NCBI GenBank assembly: GCA_026075535.2
Contig: AP026539.1
Span: forward strand, 12,152,001 to 12,216,000
Reading direction: 5' to 3'
DNA from: Tricholoma matsutake
Lineage: Eukaryota > Basidiomycota > Agaricomycetes > Agaricales > Tricholomataceae
DNA length: 64,000 nt
Part shown: one piece after another, positions 43,842 to 54,036 of the stretch
Layout: each line of letters starts with the position of its first letter
How positions within the stretch are numbered: position 1 is the stretch's first letter
Position numbers and translations under genes: made by a program
The notes under the pieces: model-generated
Database searches by the model: none
What the model was told of the DNA's origin: nothing
The model's input: the letters and a program-made list of their open reading frames with translations, nothing else

Positions 43842-44940
43842 ATGAATGTTACACCTCAGGAAGTCCTCAGCCAAATCAATGAAATTGAGAATGCAGTCCA
43901 CAATGGGCTTCATGTAGGGAACATTCAGGCTGTGATGAAGGAGAAAAAATGGGCACTGGTGAGTGATCAGCATGCTGTCATGATGACTGTGCCACTCACA
44001 TAGCAGAAAACATTATTTACTTGGAAACAGGAGGTTCTTGGGGAGGATGTGCAAAAAGTCTTCCATACTGACACATTTTGTGGGGATTTGTTGTGGCATG
44101 GACAAAGTCTGAGAAGACTGGGGACCCAGAGCTCATGGAAGGTCAATGGAGGGTGATGAAGATGTTTGATGAGAACAATGGGATTGTGGCAGCACCAGTC
44201 ACCTTGGGATTTTCAGTGGCAGTAATGTCACAAGCAGAGGGATTGGCAATAGGACTCGCACCAGCACTGGCATGGTCTCAGGCAGAGAGACCAAGAATCA
44301 TAGTGGTCAAACCATTGTGCAGACCAGTGGCAGTCCAGGACATGGCACTGGGGCTGTCCACTGTGATAGAACCAATTGAACCATCAGGATCAAGACCAAT
44401 CACCAGGAAAAAGCTCCATGCCAACTATGCCAGTAACAATGGCAGAGTTTGTGGAGTGGTGCAGAGCAGCAGCAGTGGCTCTGACAAGGAGTTTGAAGAA
44501 GAGGGGGAAACAGAGGTGATGGAGAGTGATGCCAATGCTGAAGAAGGACCATGGTGCAAAGGCCTGAGGAGGACCCCAGCATGGTAGTCAGAGAACCATG
44601 CCTTGTTCATGATGTGCCCCAGCTTGGGCATGACTGCTATGAGCAGGTGAATAGCAAAAAGGCATGCTACTATTGTGGTAAGAGCAAGGTTCAGTGCGAG
44701 ACAGATGATGTGGGGCAAGTGGCCAGACCAAAGAAAGGAAAAGGACTAGCAAGAAGAAAAGGGAAGAAGGCACCATCTGCCAGTGGAGAGTAAGCATCAG
44801 CCTCATGGTTCACTCAAGCAGAAAAAGGGAAATCTAAGGGTGATTGTTACTTATCTTGATACATAAAACAACTAAATTATACCAATAGCTGTACATGTTG
44901 ATATTAGTGTTGCCATGGCTTGAGCCACATTTTTTGCCAT
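43842..44940 (+). pseudogene. Second copy of gene A (truncated)
   Basis: Start MNVTPQEVLSQINEIENAVH aligns with exon 1 of gene A. Intron 1 is at about 43961-44010 (GTGAGT...TAG), before KTLFTWKQEVLGEDVQKVF. After a frameshift the text runs WGFVVAWTKSEKTGDPELME, then SSGSDKEFEEEGETEVMESD and the Cys cluster KKACYYCGKSKVQC followed by the basic patch KGKGLARRKGKK. Intron 2 is at about 44840-44887. The sequence breaks off at about 44940, just inside exon 3. The long Gly/Met/Ala hexamer tract of gene A is short here, so that tract expanded or shrank after duplication. No KDZ gene follows; a transporter fragment does. Confidence 0.7.
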
Positions 44941-45083
44941 CTTGGGAAATAAATTACATAAAATCACTAAAATATTTGAGGAGCTAGATCCCATCAAAAG
45001 TCCTGCCAACTCTAAGCAATTGAAGAAACAGTTCCTGAGATATTCAGGTGGCTTTAAAATGGCTTGGCTTGAGCCATTTCAAA

Positions 45084-45600
45084 GCCATCTGAATATCAGG
45101 AACCATTCCATCTCCACCATCAGCATCATGTTTGGCATCGCATCTTCCACTATTACTGCAATGCACTCTGTCATCATTAAACAGAGTCTCCCTGTAGTGA
45201 ATGGCAGTGCACTGTTGTTGTCATGGTATACAAATTTGTTGAGTGTGGCAGCTCTCACTCTGATTAATGTGTTGGACAGCAAGGGAGGTGATGTGTTGGA
45301 TTTGTTGACAGGGGCCTGGTTAACATGAGAGTGGATGGTGGTATGGGTCCTTCAGCTACCTTTGTCTGGGGATCCTTTATTACAGTGGGTGTGTTCTAGA
45401 ACAACTATCACATCTTGTTGATCTTCTTTTTGGTTTATAGGGTGCTATCAGCTTCTTGATGAGCATTGCTAGCTTGCTCTCTATCAAGGTCACTTCATCC
45501 ATTACACATATGGTTTCCTTCTGCTGTCCAGGGCATTGCAGCATCGCTTCTTGGAATATGGGTTGACTGTCTCAGTTTAGACCATGGCCAAGAATCAATA
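45084..45600 (+). pseudogene. Captured fragment of a nucleotide-sugar/triose-phosphate transporter
   Basis: The reading SISIMFGIASSTITAMHSVI, IKQSLPVVNGSALLLSWYTN, LLSVAALTLINVL matches the second half of SLC35/TPT-family transporters (GDP-fucose-like group). After a frameshift come ATFVWGSFITV, a 52-nt intron (45389-45440, GTGTGT...TAG) and GAISFLMSIASLLSIKVTSS, ITHMV. A single extra T near 45518 breaks the frame before AVQGIAASLLGIWV. The last membrane helix is missing. The retained intron shows capture as DNA, not through mRNA. Intact proteins carry nucleotide sugars across Golgi membranes. Confidence 0.75.
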
Positions 45601-45889
45601 ACAAGTATGATAGAGCTGCAAAAAAGTTTGATAACTGATGCACATATGTAGTTGAAGGATGTGCTTGCAAAAGCAATCATTGTCATGACTTAGCCTTCTC
45701 TATTGTAGTTCCCCCTTGTTGCACAGGAAACTGCAAGAAAACTTGTAAACCTACAAGGGGTACAGTGATGCCTTTTTGCTAACACTCTGAGGTGAGGAGG
45801 GGGGGAGCAAGTGCTTGGGAGATGGGGTGTTGTGGAGGGCCCTTTGATGACTAAGCCAATCCAAGCCATGGGAACATGAAACGGCGCTT

Positions 45890-47160
45890 GTGATTAATTG
45901 CATCTCATTCCTTAACATCCATCAAGCCATGCCCAAACACTGTACTGAGGATATAGCAGTTGAGGATGTCATTGATTGTATCAATTTAAATAGGGGAATA
46001 GTAGATGGACTTTTGGACCTTACCCGTGATGAACTTGCCGCTGTGCTGGGCCATATCGCAAACAAAGGGGACATCCCCACTGCCACCTTTAAAATGGCTA
46101 GGAGTGCTCTCCCCTCTTTCTTGACTGTGAAATGGGCTGATTTTGCCTCACAATATGGGCTGCCCACAAATCCTGAAAAGGTTCAATTTACACCCTACTC
46201 TACCCCTCTATATTGTCTCCCGCCCTCTTTTCAAAAGACTATGTTTCAAAATGCTTGCAATTGGCAAGATGTCTATTGTGAGACAGTTTATCAAACACAA
46301 GAGCAAGCAAGGCTGAGGGTTTTAGAGCCAGTATGGCAACTAAAAAGTGGACCCATGCTATGCGCTTATTGATGATGTGTTGCTGCAGTATATTGTTCCA
46401 CTTATAGCTTTGTTTCATGGTCAAGTCATCAACAAGCCTGAGCAGGCAATGACTGAGACCTTATATTCCACTGGAGGCAAAGTTGAGCACAAAGTTTGTC
46501 CATAGTTCAATATTCAATCTGTCCAGGCCCTGAAGTGAGTACTCCAGTAGATCTTCATGGTAGGAGGTGTCTTTTTCTTTATCATAGAGTTCAAGCTTGT
46601 TCTGCCAGATCCCAATGCTTTGGATCAACTCTTCCTTGCACTTCTGTGTGCATGGTTTCTTTTTGTACACAAATGTGCTGTGTTTGAATTGTATCCAGCT
46701 GCCACCAAAGAAAATATGACAATGGAGTTTGCCAGATTGCATGTTTATGGCCTGCTAACCAATACCATTATGTTTTCCTTCTATTCATATGATCCCATCA
46801 CCAGAAAATTCTGTTTTGATGAGACAATCCTTATCGTAAATAAGAGGCCCAGTTCATTGGCTGAGATGGTCAATGGTACCTACTTTTTATTTTACCATAG
46901 TCACCTGGAGCTGATGTCCCTTCCTTGTATGTAGTTTCCAATAAGATTTTTGGCCTCATTCTGTTGGCCTATATGGATGGTCTATGCACAACCTTAGAGA
47001 AGAGCAGAGATAGGGCAAAAAACAATGATGTTAGTTCTTCCATAGTGCATTTTGTATACTTACAGGTGAATCCACAGTTCTTGCTGATTGGTTCCTTGCC
47101 TGAAGAGATGCGGAAAGGCTCATCTGGACAGGAGGTGAACTGTTTTAATTAGGCTTATTG
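45890..47160 (+). pseudogene. Decayed gene of an unknown lineage-expanded fungal family
   Basis: Frames in order: DVIDCINLNRGIVDGLLDLT with ELAAVLGHIANKGDI; LIDDVLLQYIVPLIALFHG; YSTGGKVEHKVCP; then IFMVGGVFFFIIEFKLVLPD, LDQLFLALL, an intron 46641-46700 (GTGTGC...CAG), KENMTMEFARLHVYGLLTN, YSYDPITRKFCFDETI, a second intron near 46868-46934, VSNKIFGLILLAYMDGL, a third near 47030-47066, and LIGSLPEEMRKGSSGQEVNC. I recognise the text from multi-copy hypothetical proteins of mushroom genomes. There is no known function; a VGGVFFFIIEF strand is its hallmark. Stops at 46503, 46538 and 46550 and a frameshift near 46370 inactivate it. Debris may continue to about 47700. Confidence 0.5.
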
Positions 47161-47995
47161 ACCAAAGCTGACCATCCTTGTGGCCTTCGAAGCTTACTGC
47201 AAAAGGGAGGAATGATGGTCGCAAATCGACTGATAACTTTGGAGATTTGCACATGCGTGTTGTGAAAGGTTCAGTGAGCCAGTTACTAGCCCTGAAGACA
47301 TAGAGAAGAATGGAAATGATGCACTGACCTTATTGTCCCAAATGTAAGCTACCACCATGGTCCTGGCCCCATCAGGAAATGCTCACCACACCAACCTTTC
47401 AGTGTTCATTCTATTCCCTGTGCATCTTTCTTCATGGGAAAGGACAATGAGCTTTTAATGCTGTCTAAACTCAAGGATCTGGCAGATTGTCTTGTCGATG
47501 GAATGTATGAGACATCCTTGTTGATGTAATCCTACAGTTTATTATTGGGAAGTAGCAGAATTTTGCCGATATGATATCATAAAATAGGATTCTAGTCTCA
47601 ATCCCAAATGTTCTATCATCAGCGGGGGATACAAGCAGAGTGCAAAAAACATTTGCTGGTAATAGGATGTCTGGTGACTTTTGCAAGGCAAGGTGTTAAG
47701 GTTGCGGAAAAATAGGTATTTTTTTACTGTGCCTTTATTTACTGGTAATTTACCAAATCATGTGCTCTATCACATGATAGCTCTGGTATTTAAGTGGTAC
47801 CAGTAGCAGTAGGATGTGTATGTAGGTCAACATCACTTGTTTGCATGGTACAACTGATCAAATCACATCTTATATAATGTGTTTAAAATGCAATAACTCA
47901 TCATTACATTGTGTTGTCCTCACAGAGTCATGATTCCAAAATTCTAGCAGATAGCTAGAATACAACCACCATTGTCAGGAAACTGGACATGCGTG
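47161..47995. other. Tail of the decayed unknown gene and AT-rich flank
   Basis: Short ORFs; FCTLLVSPADDRTFGIETR on the minus strand has no recognised family. Nothing else is supported. Confidence 0.3.
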
Positions 47996-48003
47996 AGCAC
48001 CAG

Positions 48004-49932
48004 TAGGGAATAACACGGGTACAGTGAAAACCGCAGTGTTCAGGTCATGGGGTCTGCGGGTACGGGTACGGTATTGAGAATTGCCGACCTGCTGACTACT
48101 GTGACCCATTACCATGGTGTCATGGTGTTGCATGGGATAAGAGCGACGATGAGCAAGTGACACAAAATGATCACATCATGCAGCAGATGCACCAAAACGA
48201 CATCTATCATCGTTTGGGCTCTAAGTATTTTTTATATCTTTCATTCTTGTTTTTTTTTCTAACCAACTAATGATTTTATTTTATTTTATTTTTAGGTTCT
48301 GCCATAATAATGAGATAACACCGTTGATGGCACACCCCCACCACCGCTGCAAGCCTCTGCTTGCAGGGTGGATAAAAACTAGGATGGACAATGATGAAGG
48401 GCATGAACAGCACCCCTAACCGCCACCATGAGCAACTGCTGGTGGGGTGGAAACGGCGAGCAATGGAGATGGCGAGAGGGCCAAGACACCAGGACGACAA
48501 CAATGACAACAACGACAATGGACAACAATGACAACAGATGACAATGACAGTGATGACCACAACAACAACAAGAACGATGGCCGCCAGCACACACTAGATG
48601 GGAACCAGACAACGACGAAGACAGTGGGACCATGATGGGATGACAAAGATCACGACGACGACTAGGACCAGGAATGACAACAATGGAAGATGAGGGACGA
48701 CAAGCCAGGGGAGAACAACAGGAACAATGGGGAAGACCACAGATAGGGACGATGACAGGACAAGAATGAGAACAAGAACAGGGGGACAATGATGAAAAAA
48801 AAGGCCCAAGGGACAGAACAATGGGGAAGAACATGGATAGGGATGAGGAAGACCCCAACAACGACAAGGACGGGACAACAACAACAACAAAGACAGGGGG
48901 ACAACGATGGAAAAAAGGCCCAAGGGACGTCGATGACATCTCTTGGGCCATAGGTAAGTTTTTCTTTTTCTTATTCATTTTCTTTCTAACTAACAAACTT
49001 TCTAGGTGCTAAATTAAACTATTGACAACAACAACCAGCACCAGCCATGCCAACAAGGGGGACAAGGATGAGGGCATGAGGGCACCAACCCAACACCTCG
49101 AGGGACAGGGGAGGACCACCACCACCAAAATGGACAACGGGATGACAGGATGATGGGACAAGACGAGGGGGCAAGGGGGCAACAGGATGAGGTGATGACC
49201 AACAGGGACAGGGACCAGGACAAAGGGGCATGACAATGAGGAAGGAAAGGGGACAACGAAGGCACCTGGCACCCAGCACCCATCCCTACCGGTGCTAGCT
49301 AGAGATGACAATGGAGGGTGAGTATGTCGGGGACAGTGAGGATGACAACAAAGGCAGCAGCAGCCCCCCCTCGCGGAAAATGCGAGGGAGATCTTTATTT
49401 ATTTAGTTCTGTGGCCCCTCCCTCGTGCAAAACACAAAATGGGGGGGGAGTCTGATTTTACTTACATGTACCCCTCATGCAAATACGAGGGAGGTTAATA
49501 ATAAAAATTAATATTTGTGTTGTCTACCCTCATGTTAATGTTGGTGTGAGGAGATAAAGTTTAGTATTCATGGTTGCCCTCTAGTTAACAATAAGTTAAG
49601 ACTACTTCCTGCCATGACTGAGAAGCCATCATGCAAATGTGAGACATTCAAATAAAAAAGCCTCATTGTCAGTATTGCCTGGGTGTGGTTAAGTTGATTG
49701 AGGGTTTATACAATACAAATACACTAGGTTGAACAATAGAGAACATCAAATACAAGGCAAAAAAAGAATCAAAACAATGGTGTATATTCATGGTGTTGCA
49801 CCCACAGTGTTTCACAACAAACCGTGGTAAAAACCTGTCACCGCAGTTATGGTGTTAGAACGGGTACAGTGTACACAGGTATGGGCGCAGTGTGTGAAAT
49901 TTTACCCATGGTGTGACCCATGTTACACCCTA
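48004..49932 (+). mobile_element. hB: hAT-like non-autonomous element with 8-bp TSD
   Basis: The flanking direct repeat AGCACCAG (47996-48003 and 49933-49940) is perfect. Ends are TAGGGAATAACACGGGT on the left and TAGGGTGTAACATGGGT (complement) on the right; TAGGG fits the hAT YARNG start. Subterminal regions are full of GGGTACGG-like and ACCCATGG-like short repeats. Inside are intron-like segments 48225-48295 and 48954-49005, each directly after a hairpin (CCAAAACGAC...GTTTGGG and GGCCCAAGGGA...TCTTGGGCC). Also inside are a TGCAAGCCTCTGCTTGCA palindrome (48352-48369) and CCCTCG...CGAGGG hairpins (49365-49550). Long ORFs on the minus strand here are low-complexity shadows. Confidence 0.82.
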
Positions 49933-49940
49933 AGCACCAG

Positions 49941-50700
49941 AAAAATTCACAGCTAAAAATACCAATCCAAAAGATCATGTGAAACAATCACATGCAATAC
50001 TTTGCTGGTAATTTACTGGCAAATTATAGCTTGCCTGTGCTGCATTGCTTCAAACATGAAGTAGTGCAACCAATGGTCCACATCAGCCAGCTCTTAGGTG
50101 AGGAGTGGAGAGGCTAAAGTACAACCAAACTATATATCAAACTATGGTCGCAAACCATTGTTAAGGGAGAGGAGGGATGGCCATGAAAAAGGTGAAGGCA
50201 AAGTACTGAAAAGAGAGAAGATCTCGAGTCTCCTGTAAGTACATTTGCCTGAACCATGAAAAAATGGTGAAGCCACTTACTCTTAGAATTCAACTGAATG
50301 AGTAGCAGAGCTATGAATTAGAGCATTGAATCCTGTGAAGAGGTGAAGTGAGATTTCTCGGCAGGATGAGGAGTTTCTCACAATGTAAAGTAGTTACTAA
50401 GGAAGAATAGGATTGTTTTGGATGGCGGAGCCAAGGAACTACTTTGGATTAACAGAAAGAATGAAGTGCAGAGCACTTTACCTATGCTGCTTTGCAGACA
50501 AAGAAGGATGAGGATGTCAGAAGGGAAAGCAGCAGAGGCATAAAAAGAGCTTCCTAATGCCAAGTTCATTCTTCAGCAAGGCCTCTGCTAAAATTTAGCA
50601 CCAAGCTGAAGATGGCAATGGAAGTGATCTGATGTGCAGTCAGCAGAGCTGACTGTTTCAGAATGTTTTGGAAGAGTGCAGAGGCCTATGAAAAGCCTCA
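49941..50700. other. Presumed copia 5' region, unresolved
   Basis: Between hB and the recognisable copia gag end. Frames are heavily broken and no LTR could be fixed by eye. Confidence 0.3.
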
Positions 50701-50962
50701 TTACCCTTGGAACCTGCCTTGCCAGGACAGTGACTGGTGCACGGATAATCCCTCTTCCCTTGCTCTTGCTGCAACCTCTAAACCAACTAAGTCCCCCAGG
50801 ACCACAATTTGAAGCAGCTGTAAACACCCCCAACATACTAGGGAGTATTGCATCTCTAAAGGCAGCAGTATGAAGGGAAAGACAATTGAGGAATTGAAGG
50901 CAGCAAGGAAGCAGGCCTATGACAAGTGGGTATCCAATACTGGGGCTCCCAAGTATAGTACA
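50700..50962 (+). pseudogene. Ty1/copia element K: end of gag
   Basis: The reading CKHPQHTREYC (Cys codon at 50819) is the zinc-knuckle region of fungal copia gag. It is followed by MKGKTIEELKAARKQAYDKW and VSNTGAPKYST. The frame is interrupted at 50962 by hC. It resumes directly after the right TSD at 58230 with RVPVTMKDNTGHPF in the same frame. Upstream gag cannot be followed reliably. Confidence 0.65.
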
Positions 50963-51283
50963 TAGTGTTTGAAAGTCCAGTTCATCAAACCAGAAAAAAA
51001 CTGAAACCAGACCAAACCAAACTGTGGTTCGGTCTTTTTGTGGTTGCAGTTGCACTTATTTCCTCAGTCCAACAGTTGCAGTTACAATGAATTGAATACT
51101 TATTTAGAACCAATTGAAAATGGTTCTAACCACTTGCATGTACATAATATAATTTAAATATAAGTAAATGTATAGTAACTAAAGTAAAATTGTATGATGA
51201 CCAAGGGAAGGAACCATAAAAGGCAAGGGTTTATATACCCTGAGGTTGTGCATGGAATCTGGTCACATTTGCACACCACATTG

Positions 51284-52364
51284 ATGATACTCAACCAGGA
51301 AACCCAAACAAAACCCACAATAAGTGTTTGAATGGTATAATGCTAGTTAGAGGAAGGTTGCAAGGTGGTACTAAATATCACCGCTGTTACCCAAAGCTAT
51401 GAAAACAACTCTAGAGGGTATCTGATGAAGTTCGATGAGGTTCGAGAGTATTAAAAGTGCTGCAATGATGTTCAAGAGAAGTTCAATAAAGATTGAGAGT
51501 GTACAAAGCGCTGCAATGATGTTCAAGTGAGATTCAATGAAGTTTGGGAGTGTACAAAGAGGTGCAATGATCAAAGATGTTTGAAGGGCTTTATAGAAGA
51601 TGAGGATGCTTTTGACAATGGCTGAGGATAGACTATAGGGATGTAGAAAGGTGTCGAGAGGGGATAGACAATATGCGATAGTTTTGAGAAGCTAGTACAA
51701 GGAGTTCGAGGAAATTTGGCTTAAAACACTGAACTTTGAGACTAAGTCAAGACACTTGGACTCAAGAGAATGGCTCTTAAATCAGACGATTGGTGTGAGA
51801 GGACAATCTATTCTGTTCTTTCTAAATAGCTAGTACAAGGCTATATATGTTTGAGAGAAGTGATACTAAAAAGGAAATAAAACATGAGGAATACATGAGG
51901 CAAGATATAAAACAATAGAGAATCTTTGAAAATCATAGAATAAATGAAAGAAGATGAGAAGGGAAACATATAGAGTCATGATTTGTCATGGGTACCTGTT
52001 CCCATTGATCCAATATATCACCAAGATGTCAAAGCGCCACAATCGTGTCCTAAAATCCCATCATTGTGTCTCCTCGTGTCTGGTGGTGCTTGATATGTGA
52101 TGCACTAACTCTTACAAGGTGTGCTGCATGTATCCAAAGGGCGGTGCAATAGGTATACAGTGGCCGAAGACGTTCAAAGTGGTTCAAAGTTGTTTGAGAA
52201 TGTTCAAAGTCATTTGAAATTGTTTGAAATCATTTGAAATTGTTCGAAGTAGTTTTGGAGCGGTCTCGCGGGGTTCGTAGGGGTTGGGAGCATGCATGTT
52301 GATGTGTTGATGCCTCTGGAGACACTCCCAGAGCTTAGTGCACATGGCGGACCTATCATCCTCC
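51284..52364 (-). mobile_element. G3 3' LTR (approximate)
   Basis: On the minus strand the purine tract TAGTAAGGGGGAGGA (near 52365-52380) is followed by TGATAGGTCCGCC, the expected start of a 3' LTR just beyond the antisense zinc-cluster gene. The far end is not fixed; TGATA at 51284 is one candidate. The interior holds short repeats of TTCAAAG/TTTGAAAT (52170-52260) and GCAATGATGTTCAAG (51460-51590). Confidence 0.45.
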
Positions 52365-52505
52365 CCCTTACTAAAATCCTGACTGTCCCAGTCAGCCGAT
52401 CAGAGTCATGTGCAAAATGTGTGATCATGTTGAAGCTATAAACAAAACTCAAAAAACTTCTTGTTCTCCTTCATCAACCTACACCCTTGATACTAGCTTT
52501 TTGTT

Positions 52506-53785
52506 ATGTCGCTCCTTGCCGAACTCAATACCGACATCTTCGACTATGCCAAATCGATGCCTGAGCACAATGCTGCCAAAGATTTGGACTTCAAAGTGTG
52601 GGGGAAGGGTTTTTGCAACAGAATGGTATGTTCCTGCATTCATTTTGTTGTATGGGTGGCTAAAATGTTTGGTCTTAGGCTGAATAGGATGAGCTCGCTG
52701 ATGATCTGGGCAAAGAGCATGATCCAGCCATTCAAAAGGTCGTTGATGAAGTTTTTGAGCTGTATCAACCATTGGCCCGGTGCAAATGGCTTTCATGGGG
52801 TGCCAAGCTATTATTTTCAGAGTTGTGAGAAGAGGTGGAACATGAAGATTGAGAAGCTGCTGAGGTGAAAGCATGGGTGGAGGCCAAGGAAGAGGCAAGG
52901 TGCATTTGGGAGGAGGAGGAACTAGCTCGAGAGGTGGCAGCTGCTGCTAAGAAGGCAAAACTGGATGATTGGAGGGCCACTCTTGTTGAGGCTGGCAAAA
53001 CGGCGCTGGGTGAACTTCGCACCAAGACCCTTTCGAAGCTAAATCAATTGAGCAGGCCAATGCAGGGGTCGAGGACAAGGACAAGGATGAGCTACCTGTG
53101 GTGCAGGTGACAAAACGAAAGGTAGTGGAAATCAAGGGAGGTGAAGATGGGGAGGACAAAGTCGAGGACTCCATGGAGTCAAAGTGAGCAAAGTTTGCAA
53201 TGAGCAGACTGCTCAATTTCAAGGGTCCGGTGAGTTTTCATTTTGTTTTTGAAGGTTTTTCAGAGAACTAATTGTGTCATAGTGTGATCGATGTGCTGGG
53301 ATGAGATCTCAGCTGTACTGTGTGGTTGAAGAAGGGGCTCCAAAGTGCGTCAAGTGCACCAATGCTCTGCAGGGGAGGGGGTGTCAAGGAGAGGCCTTTG
53401 AAAAGGCGAGGGGAGGAAATTTGGGGCTGTGAAAGATGTTTTGCAGTTGAAGCCAGGTGTGTTTCTTGTTCAGACTTGTTGCAAATTTTTCTAACTTTCT
53501 GATCAGATTATTTTAGCTCTTCGCATTCAAGTTGTCGGGCTGGTCGAGCCACAGGAGACGGTTGTGGGACCATTGAAACCATCTACACCAAAATCAAAGC
53601 ACAAAAAGCGGTCAAAAGGGAAAGGCAAAGCAAAGGAGGTATCGTCGAATGATGATATCGAGGTCATTAACAATGAATGGGTCGTTTGATGGAAGATGCT
53701 TGTGGCCAAATTGGTACAGAAGAAGGTGGAGATGGAAGTTCTGGGTAGGGAGATAGAACTTTTAGAAGTTATGATAGAGGAGTAA
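52506..53785 (+). pseudogene. Antisense coiled-coil zinc-cluster gene inside G3
   Basis: Plus-strand gene facing the minus-strand gypsy pol, lying between pol and the LTR as in G1. The N-terminal part, an intron at about 52627-52679 (GTATGT...TTAG), and a coiled coil (VKAWVEAKEEARCIWEEEEL, AREVAAAAKKAKLDDW) come first. An acidic stretch (EIKGGEDGEDKVEDSME) follows, then an intron at about 53230-53283 and the double Cys cluster CDRC...LYC...CVKC...GRGC (53284-53385). After another intron-like gap come VVGLVEPQETVVGPLKPSTP, a Lys-rich patch and a C-terminal coiled coil. TGA codons replace Arg or similar at several sites, including VV*WKML near 53688. Probably a DNA-binding or chromatin-linked protein; function unproven. 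Confidence 0.68.
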
Positions 53786-54036
53786 AAACAGGACTTCATT
53801 GCATTTTTCTTTTTCTTTTCAATTTAAATCTTGTGAGTCTCAAAAAAGTAGTGAATAAAAGAATAAGAAAAAGAAAGAAGAATGAAGAGAATAAGGGAAA
53901 GGCTCAGTAGATCATCATGGCCAAAAAACCCTTTTGGAGTTTGCACAACCATGCTATAATGCAATATTGCGACTTGTATTGTACACTAAAAGAAATCAAG
54001 GTCATAGATAAGTGATTGTGAACAAAAAAAGGGGAT

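Noticed and set aside
48379..48996. Minus-strand 205-codon ORF in hB
   Set aside because: Only Ser/Val/Cys/His-rich low complexity from GACAAC and ACAATG repeats; it crosses intron-like and hairpin modules.
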